40,698 nucleotides of DNA from Spirochaetales bacterium (GCA_016926955.1 JAFGNN010000013.1:1-40698); one strand, 5' to 3'; shown: positions 7,427 to 15,530, counted from the stretch's first letter. Notes: generated by a model not told the origin, from the sequence alone. Numbers and translations: made by a program.

Positions 7427-8260
7427 GTGCTCCTCGCGCTGGACGCCCGCAACGCCTCGATCTCCGTCGGCGCCTGGCGCGAGGGCGGCGCGGCAGGTCC
7501 CGTCCGCTTCCGGCTCGGGGCCGGCGCCTCGCGCAGCGCCGACGAGTGGGCCTACGCGCTCGATTCGATGCTGCGCGCCGGGGGAGTCGAGCCGTCGCTC
7601 GTCGATCGGGTCGTCCTCTCGTGCGTGGTGCCGAGCCTCAGCTCCCGGCTCCTCGGGGCCTGCTCGAAGGCGTTCGCCCTCGAGCCGCTGGTCGTGGGGC
7701 CCGGCGTGCGCAACGGGCTCAAGATCCGCACCGACTCGCCCTCGGAGCTCGGCTCGGACCTGGTCTGCGACGCCGTGGCCGCACGCGAATTGATGGCAGC
7801 GCGCGGCCTCGACGGGCATCCCTGCGTCGTCGTCGACTTCGGCTCCGCCATCGCCTTCTCGGCGCTGTCCGCCTCGGGCGAGTACCTGGGCGCCTCGATA
7901 GCCCCGGGGCCCGAGCTGGCCTCGCTGGCCCTATCGCGCGGGGCGGCGCTACTGCCCGAAGCCCGCTTCGAGGCGAGCACGCGCGCCATCGGCAGGAACA
8001 CCGCGGACGCCATGCGCTCGGGCCTCGCGCTGGGCTTCGCGGGCCTCGTGGACCGCGTGGTGGAGCGCATGGCCGCCGAGCTCGGCGAGCCCTGCCTGGT
8101 GGTGGGCTCCGGCGAGGAATACGGCCGCCTGCTGGAACCGGTTCGGGGCTACCTTTCCTTCGAGCCGGACCTGGCCCTGGAGGGCCTGCGCGCCATCGCG
8201 GCGCTCAACCCGGCCGGAGCGGCAAATCCCGGCGGAACGGGCGGGGATCCGCGAGGCTGA
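7427..8260 (+). CDS. coaX: Type III pantothenate kinase homologue (CoaX-like) with altered active-site motifs
   Basis: A 277-residue member of the ASKHA fold. The CoaX plan is recognisable: N-terminal LLALDARNAS, middle GSDLVCDAVAA, VVVDFGSAIAF, then ASIAPG and the later IGRNTADAMRSGLALGF. Asp6, Asp111 and Asp137 are kept. Several positions that are near-invariant in active CoaX differ: DxGNT reads DARNA, GxDR reads GSDL, and DFGTATT reads DFGSAIA. CoaX phosphorylates pantothenate in CoA synthesis; this copy may have lost or changed that activity. The GTG start lies 2 bases after the S-component stop, with AGAGGACAGG upstream. It is the last gene of the ECF operon. Confidence 0.75.
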   Translation: MLLALDARNASISVGAWREGGAAGPVRFRLGAGASRSADEWAYALDSMLRAGGVEPSLVDRVVLSCVVPSLSSRLLGACSKAFALEPLVVGPGVRNGLKIRTDSPSELGSDLVCDAVAARELMAARGLDGHPCVVVDFGSAIAFSALSASGEYLGASIAPGPELASLALSRGAALLPEARFEASTRAIGRNTADAMRSGLALGFAGLVDRVVERMAAELGEPCLVVGSGEEYGRLLEPVRGYLSFEPDLALEGLRAIAALNPAGAANPGGTGGDPRG

Positions 8261-8292
8261 GGGCAGCCGGACCCGGCCTCGGGCCGCGCCGC

Positions 8293-8322
8293 TTGCCCGA
8301 AGGCCTCGTATCGTCCTAGAAT
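8293..8322 (+). promoter_or_regulatory. Promoter of the decarboxylase Na+-pump genes
   Basis: TTGCCC (8293-8298), 18 bp, TAGAAT (8317-8322). Predicted start near 8329 gives a leader of about 29 nt carrying GGAGG at 8343-8347. Confidence 0.55.
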
Positions 8323-8357
8323 CGACCGAAAGCAATCCGGACGGAGGATCCACCAAC

Positions 8358-9488
8358 ATGGAAGAACTCTTCATCGGCTTCACGTCGGTGACCTGGCAGC
8401 ACCTGGTCATGTACCTGGTGGGCGTCGCGCTCATCGTCCTGGCCATCGTCAAGCAGTACGAACCGATGCTGCTTCTGCCCATCGGCTTCGGCGCCATCCT
8501 CGTGAACCTGCCTCTCGAGACCGTGTGGGAGCACTCCGGCGCCCCCGGCTTCCTCAAGATCCTCTACGAGGCCGGCATCGCGACCGAGCTCTTCCCCCTG
8601 CTCATCTTCGTGGCGGTGGGGGCCATGATCGACTTCGGGCCGCTGTTCAAGAACCCCTACATGATCTTCTTCGGCGCCGCCGCCCAGTTCGGCATCTTCG
8701 CCACCATGATCGTGGCGACCCTGGTCGGCTTCGACCTCCGCGAGGCCGCGAGCATCGGCATCATCGGCGCGGCCGACGGCCCCACGAGCATCTTCGTCGC
8801 CAACATCTTCGCCCCGAAGCTGCTCGGCCCGATCTCGGTGGCCGCGTACTCGTACATGTCGCTCGTGCCCCTGATCCAGCCGCCGGTCATCAAGGCGCTG
8901 ACCACCAAGGCGGAGCGCCGCATACACATGACCTACCACGAATCCAATTCGCCGAAGTGGCTCAAGGTGATGTTCCCCATCGCCGTCACCATGATCTCCG
9001 GCTTCGTGGCCCCCATCTCCGTTCCGCTCATCGGAAGCCTCATGTTCGGCAACCTCATCCGCGAGTCCGGCGTCCTCGAGCGCCTTTCGCAGACGGCGCA
9101 GAACGAGCTCGCGTACCTCGTGACCCTGCTCCTCGGCATCACCATCGGCTCCAGCATGAAGGCGGCCGACTTCCTGACCTGGAAGACCCTGCTCATCATG
9201 GGCATGGGCCTCGTGGCCTTCGTCTTCGACACCGCGGGCGGCGTCCTCTTCGCCAAGGCCGTCAACCTCTTCCTGCCCACGGGCCGCAAGGTGAACCCGA
9301 TGATCGGCGCCTGCGGCATCTCCGCCTTCCCCATGTCGGGCCGCATCGTGCAGAAGATGGCCAGCGACGAGGAGAAGGGCAACATCATCCTCATGCACGC
9401 CATCGGGTCCAACGTCTCGGGCCAGCTCGGCTCGGTCATCGCGGGCGGCATGGTGCTCGCCCTGGTCCCGCTCGTCGCGGGCCTCTGA
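8358..9488 (+). CDS. oadB: Na+-translocating decarboxylase beta subunit
   Basis: A 376-residue polytopic membrane protein of the OadB/MmdB/GcdB family. It uses decarboxylation of a carboxybiotin carrier to pump Na+ outward. Visible hallmarks are GIIGAADGPTSIF with the ion-site Asp140, a run of hydrophobic helices, and the C-terminal stretch NIILMHAIGSNVSGQLGS with the conserved Asn and Ser positions. Oxaloacetate, methylmalonyl-CoA and glutaconyl-CoA pumps share this subunit, so the substrate is open. No alpha carboxyltransferase or biotin carrier is encoded in the window. GGAGG lies upstream of the ATG. The 50-residue gamma-like gene follows after 14 bases. Confidence 0.93.
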   Translation: MEELFIGFTSVTWQHLVMYLVGVALIVLAIVKQYEPMLLLPIGFGAILVNLPLETVWEHSGAPGFLKILYEAGIATELFPLLIFVAVGAMIDFGPLFKNPYMIFFGAAAQFGIFATMIVATLVGFDLREAASIGIIGAADGPTSIFVANIFAPKLLGPISVAAYSYMSLVPLIQPPVIKALTTKAERRIHMTYHESNSPKWLKVMFPIAVTMISGFVAPISVPLIGSLMFGNLIRESGVLERLSQTAQNELAYLVTLLLGITIGSSMKAADFLTWKTLLIMGMGLVAFVFDTAGGVLFAKAVNLFLPTGRKVNPMIGACGISAFPMSGRIVQKMASDEEKGNIILMHAIGSNVSGQLGSVIAGGMVLALVPLVAGL

Positions 9489-9502
9489 TAAGGAGCAGCA
9501 CG

Positions 9503-9655
9503 ATGGAACGCTTCACCGAATGGCTCAAATACGGCGACGACACGGTCAAGGCGCTCGGCGTCTCGGCCGGCGGCCTCATCGGCGTCTTCGCCACGCTCGG
9601 CGTCTTTTTCCTCGTCATCTGGCTTTCCGACAAGGTCGGCCGGAAGGCGGAGTAA
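9503..9655 (+). CDS. Tiny single-pass protein, probable decarboxylase gamma-type subunit
   Basis: A 50-residue protein: a polar N-terminus (MERFTEWLKYGDD), one strong membrane helix at about residues 21-43 (LSAGG-type start to FLVIWLSD) and a charged tail. AGGAG (9491-9495) precedes the ATG at 9503. Its place just after oadB and its membrane topology fit the small OadG-type subunit that anchors the alpha subunit to the pump. It is shorter than the usual gamma subunits (about 80 residues) and lacks their His/Pro-rich tail, so the assignment rests largely on position. Confidence 0.65.
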   Translation: MERFTEWLKYGDDTVKALGVSAGGLIGVFATLGVFFLVIWLSDKVGRKAE

Positions 9656-9823
9656 GGTTGAAGGGAAAGGGGGAGCGCCCGCCCGGATGACTGCCGCCGC
9701 GGCGGTTCGCCGTCGCAACCGTACGACGCGGCTCCCCCCCGCTTCAGCGTCCTCGCCGGAAGCGGAAGCTTCCGGCTCCGGTCGCTTCCGCTCCCCCCTC
9801 TTTCCCCCGGGCGCCGGCCCGAT
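9656..9823. other. Intergenic stretch rich in inverted repeats
   Basis: No coding capacity is evident. It contains a perfect 8-bp hairpin with GGAA loop (CCGGAAGC 9756-9763, GCTTCCGG 9768-9775), a CCGCCGCGGCGG palindrome near 9693, and an outer pairing of GGGGGAGCG (about 9670) with CGCTCCCCC (about 9789). A run of U does not follow any of these stems, so a classical terminator is not supported. They may still end or protect the oad transcript. Confidence 0.4.
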
Positions 9824-9853
9824 TTGCGCCCCGGCCGGACCGCGCGCTATACT
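9824..9853 (+). promoter_or_regulatory. Promoter of the membrane histidine kinase
   Basis: TTGCGC (9824-9829), 18 bp, TATACT (9848-9853). The predicted start near 9860 gives a leader of about 28 nt containing GGGGAGG. Confidence 0.55.
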
Positions 9854-9887
9854 CCCATAATCACCGCTTCGGGGAGGCAGCCTGAAG

Positions 9888-11615
9888 ATGAGTCCGGACC
9901 AAGGCAAGGTCGCGGCGAAGGGGCGGACGCTCCGGCAGGAGGTCCAGTTCCTCGCCGTGGCCGTCCCGACAGCCATCCTGGCCCTCGTCGTGCTCGCCTT
10001 CATCGCCCTCGTCTCCGTCTCGATCGCCCGCGAGCTCAAGGCGGATGCGGCGAATGCCGCTGACGAGACGCGCGACCTCCTTGCCGATCCGCTCTACCGC
10101 ATCGACGACGAGCAGGCGCGCGCCATCGGCGAGGCCCTGCTCTCCTCGGGGCGCATCGACGGCATCCGCCTCGAGTCGCCCGTCTCCGGCATCGTCCTCG
10201 AGGTCGAGCCGTCCGGGCCTTCCACCATCGAGTCGCTCGGGCGCCGGATCGAGCGCGACGGCCTCGCTGTCGGCTCCGTGACGCTTCATTTCTCCGACCG
10301 GCGGCTCGAGGAAACCAGGAAGCTGCTCGCGGGGCTCGGAGTCGCCGTCATCCTGAGCGCGAGCCTCGCCAACGCGCTCGCGCTCTCCCTGATCCTTGCG
10401 CGACAGATCGGGCGGACCCTCCGGGGTCTTGCTTCCGGCGTCGGGGCCATAGCGCGCGGGGACTACGAGCGGCCCGTGCCGCTGACCCGCTACCGGGACG
10501 TCAACCAGGTCGTCGCCCTGCTCAACGACATGGCCGGACGCGTCGAGGCCAAGAACCGCGAGCTGATTCACGCCAACGCCACGCTCGAGACGCGCGTGGC
10601 CGAGCGCACCTCCGAGCTCAGCGACTCCCTTTCCGAGCTCAAGCGGACCCAACGCCTGCTCGTCGATGCCGAGAAGCTTTCCGCCCTCGGCCACCTGTCC
10701 GCCGGCGTCGCGCACGAGCTCAACACTCCGCTCGGCGCCATCGTCTCGGCCCTCGGCTCGATACGGACGTATTTCGGAAAGCAGGCGCTCGGGCTCGTCC
10801 GCTACCGCGGCGAGCTCGCTCCGGAGGCCGCCGCGCTGTTCGACGCGGCGCTGGAGGCGGGCCTTTCCGGCGACGCCGACCTGGCCGCGGGCAGTGCCGC
10901 GCGGAGCGGGCTCAAGCGCCTCAAGGCCGAGCTCGCGAAGCTCGGCGTGGATGACGGCGCCGAGCTAGCGGCCAGCCTCCACGAACTGGGCGGCGAGGCC
11001 GCGCTCGAACGTTTCAAGGAGCTCCTCGGCGTTCCCGGCGCCGCGTCAGTCCTCGAGGCGGCCCTGCAACCGGTCAACGCTAAACGCATGGCGGAGGTGG
11101 CCGCGCTGGCCGCCCAGAAGGCTTCGGAGGTCGTGGCGGCGCTTAAACCGTACCTGGACGACAGTGCGCTTCCCGAACTCGGTCCCGTCGATGTCGCGAA
11201 GGGCTTCGAGGAGGCGCTTTCGCTCATGAGCGAGTTCGCGCTGTCCCGGATCACCGTCTCGCGGGACTGCGCGGCCGTGCACGCCCGCGGCAAGCGCGAG
11301 GATCTGATGCGGATATGGTACAACCTGATCCGGAACGCGGTGCAGGCCATGGCCTACCAGGGCGAGCTCGGCCTTTCCGCGCGCGTCGAGGACGGCATGG
11401 CGGTCGCGCGGGTACGCGACAACGGTCCCGGCATCCCCGAGGAGATCCGCGACCGCGTGTTCGAGCCCTTCTTCACCACCAAGCCGGGCGGCGAGGGGCT
11501 CGGGCTCGGGCTCATGGTTGCCAGGCGCATCGCCGAGGGTTTCGGGGGAAGCGTCGAGTTTGAATCGAGGCCCGGCTACACCGAGTTCACGGTCCGCCTT
11601 CCCGCCTGGAATTGA
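9888..11615 (+). CDS. Membrane-bound sensor histidine kinase (HAMP, HisKA, HATPase)
   Basis: A 575-residue protein. Membrane helix 1 spans about 21-47, a periplasmic sensor of about 95 residues follows, then helix 2 at about 145-170 and a HAMP linker. A coiled coil (about 220-260) leads to the H-box LSAGVAHELNTPLG (His276). The region of about 190 residues before the N-box (LIRNAVQAM, Asn483) is longer than usual and Ala/Leu-rich, replacing the compact dimerisation helix. The G-boxes are DNGPGIPEE, FEPFFTTKPGGEGLGLGL. Kinases of this type detect an extracellular cue. No receiver gene adjoins it. The monocistronic context and own promoter make it an orphan. Confidence 0.9.
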   Translation: MSPDQGKVAAKGRTLRQEVQFLAVAVPTAILALVVLAFIALVSVSIARELKADAANAADETRDLLADPLYRIDDEQARAIGEALLSSGRIDGIRLESPVSGIVLEVEPSGPSTIESLGRRIERDGLAVGSVTLHFSDRRLEETRKLLAGLGVAVILSASLANALALSLILARQIGRTLRGLASGVGAIARGDYERPVPLTRYRDVNQVVALLNDMAGRVEAKNRELIHANATLETRVAERTSELSDSLSELKRTQRLLVDAEKLSALGHLSAGVAHELNTPLGAIVSALGSIRTYFGKQALGLVRYRGELAPEAAALFDAALEAGLSGDADLAAGSAARSGLKRLKAELAKLGVDDGAELAASLHELGGEAALERFKELLGVPGAASVLEAALQPVNAKRMAEVAALAAQKASEVVAALKPYLDDSALPELGPVDVAKGFEEALSLMSEFALSRITVSRDCAAVHARGKREDLMRIWYNLIRNAVQAMAYQGELGLSARVEDGMAVARVRDNGPGIPEEIRDRVFEPFFTTKPGGEGLGLGLMVARRIAEGFGGSVEFESRPGYTEFTVRLPAWN

Positions 11616-11627
11616 GCCTGCCGGCGC

Positions 11628-11655
11628 AACCGTCGGGCAGCGCGCGCGGTATATT
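11628..11655 (+). promoter_or_regulatory. Probable promoter of the protease lipoprotein, -10 close to the start codon
   Basis: TATATT (11650-11655) is a good -10 and ends 8 bases before the ATG at 11664. A weak -35, CTGCCG (11628-11633), sits 16 bp upstream. No ribosome-binding site lies between, so a leaderless or near-leaderless mRNA is predicted. Confidence 0.45.
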
Positions 11656-11663
11656 CCGGGTAT

Positions 11664-13493
11664 ATGAGCGCCACGTTCAACAAAAGGGGCCGCCGCCCCG
11701 CGCGCGCGCCGCGCGCCGCTTCCCTCCTCGCCGTCCTCACCTTCCTCGTCGCCCTCGGCTCCTGCGGCCAGCCTGACCCGGTAGACGAGACGGTCTATCC
11801 CGTTTCCGCGTCGTTCGACGCCGCGGACGCGTCCGCCTGGACCGCGGCCGGCCCTTCGGTCCGCTTCGCAACCTACGCTCCCGCGGACCGCAACGAGGAA
11901 GTGTCGTTCACCGCGAGCGGCCTCGTGCCCGGCAAGGCCTGGCTCGTCGTCACCAACGCCGACCCGGGCGCCTCCTTCGAGCTTTCCGGCACACTTGCCA
12001 ACGCGGTGCCCGAGGCGCGGACGGCGGTCGAATCCACCGACACCGCCACTGCCGACACCTTGACGCGCTACCTCCGCGACATCCCCGCGGTCAGCGAGTT
12101 CAACGCGGACCCGTGGGCGTACGTCGAAGAGAGCGCGATTTCCAGCAGGGCCATCGTTCCCTCCGCGCCTGTCTTAAGCACTTCAGCACTCTATGAGAAG
12201 GCGGAATTCAGCTACCTGATCGTCAACTCCGTAGGTGAACTCGAGACCGTAACGGCATTTGCTACGTGCAAGGCTTACGACACTGATACCACTACAGGCA
12301 TCAGCGCCGCAGTATGGGTTCTTGATAGCCTTCTGGCCGACAGCACGATAAGCCAAACTATGATTGATGCGGTAATCTCGAAATTCCTTGTGGTGGGAAG
12401 CGACAACGATATCCATGACTGGGTGTCAAGTGTTTTCGGCGACAGCTACTCGACCCCCGTCGCTGCTCGTTCCGATGCGCTCATCACCGATGCCGATGTT
12501 ATCGACATCCTGATCGCGGACATTGGGCAGCAGGATATAAAGAGCGGAATAATCGGATATTTCCATTCGTTGCACAATTACCAAAAGAGAGTTTTTTCGG
12601 ATTCGAACGAGAGAGTGATGTTTTTCATCGATGCACCCATACTTGCTGATCCGTCCGGCGGCAAGAACTCGATCTGGGAACCAACCGACATCGGTCCCAT
12701 GGAAATCTGGTCCACGCTGGCGCACGAACTGCAGCACATGATCCACTTCAATGAAAAATTCGTGGAACGCGAGTCCGCCCAATCGCCGACATGGTATGAC
12801 GAAACGTGTTCGGCCGCGGCTGAAGATCTGGTATCGTATAAGCTCGCAATCAACGGACCCAGAGGCGTTTCATGGGATCGGGCCGATGCAGGCGATACGG
12901 GAAACCAAAGCGGCCTCCTGCCCTATTTCGTATGGTATCCTGAGGATTCTTTGACCTATTGGCCCTCGCCAGAACTGTCTACGATGCATGACTACGGCAG
13001 CGCCTACGCGTTCGCCGCGTGGCTTGGCAGGAACTATGGTCCCCAGGTCTTCCAGGGAATGGTTCAGAGTTTGGATACTGGATTCCAGGCGCTCGAAAAT
13101 GCGATTGCCAATCTGGGGTACGTGAAGCCGGACGAGTCGACCCTATTGCGGGATTGGGCAGTTGCCAGTATTGGCTCGACCTTCGATCCTGTGACCTATC
13201 CAATGGAAATTCCATACCGGTTCAATTCAGGGACCTGGTTTACTGGGACGGTGGGATCAACCACGTATCAGGTAGGCTCGATTGGTTTGAATCGCTATCG
13301 CCAGATAGAGGATGGAAGCACGACCGTCCTTCATGAAACAGGGCTGAAGATTCTAAGCGATATTCCATCCTCAGGCTCCATCGCCCCCGCCGCCAACCTG
13401 TACATCGCGTTGCCGGTGGCCGCGGACGGGACGGCGGCCGGAACGCTCACACTCTACCGGGGCATGTCCATGACCGTGGTGGTGAGCGAGTGA
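11664..13493 (+). CDS. Lipoprotein with an M30 (hyicolysin)-like zinc metalloprotease domain
   Basis: A 609-residue protein. It has a basic N-terminus, a hydrophobic core and a lipobox ending ALGSC, so it should be lipid-anchored and exported. Residues about 40-150 are a beta-rich Ala/Asp-rich module. The protease core carries AHELQHMIHF, an HEXXH site (His354, Glu355, His358), followed by WYDETCSAAAEDL, where Glu380 is the likely third zinc ligand (gluzincin plan). This resembles M30 hyicolysin, a secreted peptidase. Base composition changes within the gene: 47 of 60 bases are G/C at 11701-11760, 23 of 60 at 12541-12600 and 47 of 60 at 13381-13440 (hand counts). So the catalytic core looks foreign, flanked by host-like ends. 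The stop overlaps the next gene. Confidence 0.8.
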   Translation: MSATFNKRGRRPARAPRAASLLAVLTFLVALGSCGQPDPVDETVYPVSASFDAADASAWTAAGPSVRFATYAPADRNEEVSFTASGLVPGKAWLVVTNADPGASFELSGTLANAVPEARTAVESTDTATADTLTRYLRDIPAVSEFNADPWAYVEESAISSRAIVPSAPVLSTSALYEKAEFSYLIVNSVGELETVTAFATCKAYDTDTTTGISAAVWVLDSLLADSTISQTMIDAVISKFLVVGSDNDIHDWVSSVFGDSYSTPVAARSDALITDADVIDILIADIGQQDIKSGIIGYFHSLHNYQKRVFSDSNERVMFFIDAPILADPSGGKNSIWEPTDIGPMEIWSTLAHELQHMIHFNEKFVERESAQSPTWYDETCSAAAEDLVSYKLAINGPRGVSWDRADAGDTGNQSGLLPYFVWYPEDSLTYWPSPELSTMHDYGSAYAFAAWLGRNYGPQVFQGMVQSLDTGFQALENAIANLGYVKPDESTLLRDWAVASIGSTFDPVTYPMEIPYRFNSGTWFTGTVGSTTYQVGSIGLNRYRQIEDGSTTVLHETGLKILSDIPSSGSIAPAANLYIALPVAADGTAAGTLTLYRGMSMTVVVSE

Positions 13494-13789
13494 GCCGACC
13501 GTCCCGGCGCTTCGTCCTCGGGCTTTTCGCGGCCGCGCTGCCCGCCCTGGTCCTCCTGGGTGCCTGCGACGCGACGCTCGAGGGAACGGTGCTCCGGGTG
13601 GGCAACGAGCCGTTCTCGATGCTGGTCCTGAGGATCGACGACGGGCGGGACCTCGCGCTCGAGGGACCGCTCCTCGCGGAGCTCGAGCGCTTGCAGAACC
13701 GCCGCGTGCGGCTCGAGGGCGAGCTCCTCGAAGGCGGCCCTCCCGGCGCCGCCGCCCGCCTCGCGGTCAGCTCCATCGAAGAAGACTGA
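13490..13789 (+). CDS. Very small lipoprotein, translationally coupled to the protease
   Basis: A 99-residue protein. The GTG start overlaps the stop codon of the protease gene (GTGA), so it is made with it. The signal sequence has twin arginines and ends in a lipobox LLGAC, giving a mature protein of about 74 residues with several beta strands (EGTVLRVG, MLVLRIDDG, RRVRLEGELLEGG). The family is not recognised. The tight coupling suggests a chaperone, inhibitor or docking partner for the protease lipoprotein, but that is inference. The composition is host-like, unlike the protease core. Confidence 0.7.
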   Translation: MSRPSRRFVLGLFAAALPALVLLGACDATLEGTVLRVGNEPFSMLVLRIDDGRDLALEGPLLAELERLQNRRVRLEGELLEGGPPGAAARLAVSSIEED

Positions 13790-13912
13790 CCACGGGGACA
13801 CGGAGGAGAGACGGAGAAAGCGGAAGAGACCGGGACAATGAGAACGGGAATGCCTCCCCGATTCCCTTCCTTCCCTCCCTCTTGCCCTCCCTATCTCCGT
13901 GCCTCCGTGGTT
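13789..13912. repeat. Palindromic intergenic repeat, copy R1
   Basis: Left arm ACCACGGGGACACGGAGG, right arm ending CTCCGTGCCTCCGTGGTTT, with an internal pyrimidine-rich stretch. It fills the gap between two convergent genes and shares a base with the stop codon of the small lipoprotein. It belongs to the same family as R2-R5. Confidence 0.8.
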
Positions 13913-13919
13913 TGTATCT

Positions 13920-15380
13920 TCAGAAGCTGCCCGAGCCGACGGTGATGGAGAGCGACACCGAGGCCGAGGGCTTTCCGGGGCCGGTGGGCCCCATGGTGAA
14001 CTCGTCCCCTTCCTCGCCGAAGGTGAAGCGCGCCGAGAGGCTGGCGGAGAGGTAGTCGAAGAAGCGGTACGAAAGCTGCGGCATCGCGAAGCCCGAGAGG
14101 TCCGAAAGGTTCGCCATGGCGGTCAGCGAAGCCGAGAGGTCCTCGGCGCCGAAGAGCTCGCCGAGCGAGACCGAGGCCGCCGCGTAGTGGCGCGAAAAGC
14201 GGAGCGTGTCGAGGGCGAACGCGACCGGATCGGTGAACGAGCCGGTTTCCTGCAGGGCTGTCTGAAGGAAGAAGTGGTTGAACGCCTCCGCGGCCGTCGC
14301 CTCGCTCTGGGCCTCGCCGTTGAACAGGTACTGCGCCATCACCGTCAGGTTCGTTTCCTGGTTCAGGTAGCTGGCGCCGAGCGTCGCGCTGGCGAAGAAG
14401 CGGTCGGGGTATTCGACCGCCTCGAAGGCTGACGAGCCGAGCATGAGAACCGTGAGCGGAGTCGCCTCGTCGGATTCGAGGAAGGTGCGCTCGGAGCCGT
14501 ACTTGAGCTGGGCCTCGCCGAAGACGTTGAGGTCCCAGAGCCCCGAGTTGAGCATGAGGAAGGCCGAGGGCGGGGCGTCGTACTTGTACGCGGCGGCCAG
14601 GGACAGCTCCGTGTCGCCGAAGAAGTGCTTGGCCTTGGCCGCGTACATGATGTCCTCGGGCTTTTCGGCTCCCTTCGGGAAGACGGTCCAGAGGGCTACG
14701 CTCGACAGGGTGCGGGGTATCGGCCAAAGGGCGGTGAAGGCGAGCGGTCCCTCGCGCTCGGCCTCGGGGTCGGACACGTCGATCTCCGAGAGCGACACGA
14801 GGTCGTCGGCCGGCTGGAAGAAGCGCCCGACGCCGAGGCGCAGTGGCTGCTTGCCGAAGCTGAAGAAGAGCGCGTCGTCCCACGAGAAATTCGCGTAGAG
14901 CGCATAGATCGAAATGTTGGGTATGCCGTCAACGGTCGAAGATTCGCTGGCCTCGGCATCGGGCGTCATGGGGTCGGAGTCGTGGTCCCAATGCACCACC
15001 GAACTTCCCGTGGCGGTAGTCGTGAAGGGGTATGAAAGGTCGAGGGCGGCGTAGTAGCCCCAGTCGGCAGCGGGCTTGGCCTGCAGGGTCAGGCGGCTCG
15101 AGAGGGCGGGATTCATGGCGTAGTCGTCGTACATCGCGGACTCGAAGGCCCAGGGGTCGAGCCAGGTCCACGAGAAGCCGAGCGAGCCGGAGAGCCAGCC
15201 GGAGACGCGCGGGGCGTCCCATTCGAGGAACTCGGAGCGGTCGATCTCGGCCGCGTCCGCGGCCTCCTCGACGGTCTCAGGGGCGCCGAACAGGTCCTCG
15301 TCGGACTGGGCAGCGGCCGGCGAAACGAGTGCCGCGAAGGCGGCCGCGAAAACCAGAACGTGAAGTGTATTGCCTTTCAT
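13920..15380 (-). CDS. Outer-membrane beta-barrel protein of the Lol-like cluster
   Basis: A 486-residue protein. The signal peptide covers residues 1-24 (MKGNTLHVLVFAAAFAALVS onset, PAAA end). The mature N-terminus begins QSDEDLFGAPETV, then a short acidic linker, then a long series of amphipathic strands ending ITVGSGSF with a terminal Phe, as in barrels of about 16-18 strands. GGAGGAC lies 5 bases before the ATG at 15380. No named family is recognised. It is the last gene of a same-strand run with a LolA-like protein and an ABC transporter, so an outer-membrane end point for that pathway is plausible. The motif DLFGAPETV (29-37) recurs in the permease at 17744-19201. It converges with the small lipoprotein. 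Confidence 0.82.
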   Translation of the reverse strand: MKGNTLHVLVFAAAFAALVSPAAAQSDEDLFGAPETVEEAADAAEIDRSEFLEWDAPRVSGWLSGSLGFSWTWLDPWAFESAMYDDYAMNPALSSRLTLQAKPAADWGYYAALDLSYPFTTTATGSSVVHWDHDSDPMTPDAEASESSTVDGIPNISIYALYANFSWDDALFFSFGKQPLRLGVGRFFQPADDLVSLSEIDVSDPEAEREGPLAFTALWPIPRTLSSVALWTVFPKGAEKPEDIMYAAKAKHFFGDTELSLAAAYKYDAPPSAFLMLNSGLWDLNVFGEAQLKYGSERTFLESDEATPLTVLMLGSSAFEAVEYPDRFFASATLGASYLNQETNLTVMAQYLFNGEAQSEATAAEAFNHFFLQTALQETGSFTDPVAFALDTLRFSRHYAAASVSLGELFGAEDLSASLTAMANLSDLSGFAMPQLSYRFFDYLSASLSARFTFGEEGDEFTMGPTGPGKPSASVSLSITVGSGSF

Positions 15381-15401
15381 TATGTCCTCCAAAAGGGAAG
15401 A

Positions 15402-15517
15402 AACCACGGAGGCACAGAGGTACGGAGCGAAGAGGGAGCAAGAACGAATCAGGGATTCATAAAAATCAGCCCTGATATTCCTCCCTCCTTCCTCCCTTTC
15501 TCCGTGCCTCCGTGGTT
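15402..15517. repeat. Palindromic intergenic repeat, copy R2
   Basis: Starts AACCACGGAGGCACAGAGG and ends CTCCGTGCCTCCGTGGTT; the outer 14 bases pair perfectly. It lies between the LolA-like and barrel genes, inside the apparent transcription unit. An inner pair CAGGGATT/AATCAGCCCTG is imperfect. Confidence 0.85.
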
Positions 15518-15530
15518 GATTTCATCGGTT

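Noticed and set aside
8251..8290. Terminator after coaX
   Set aside because: Only a 6-bp stem (CGAGGC/GCCTCG) and no U-tract.
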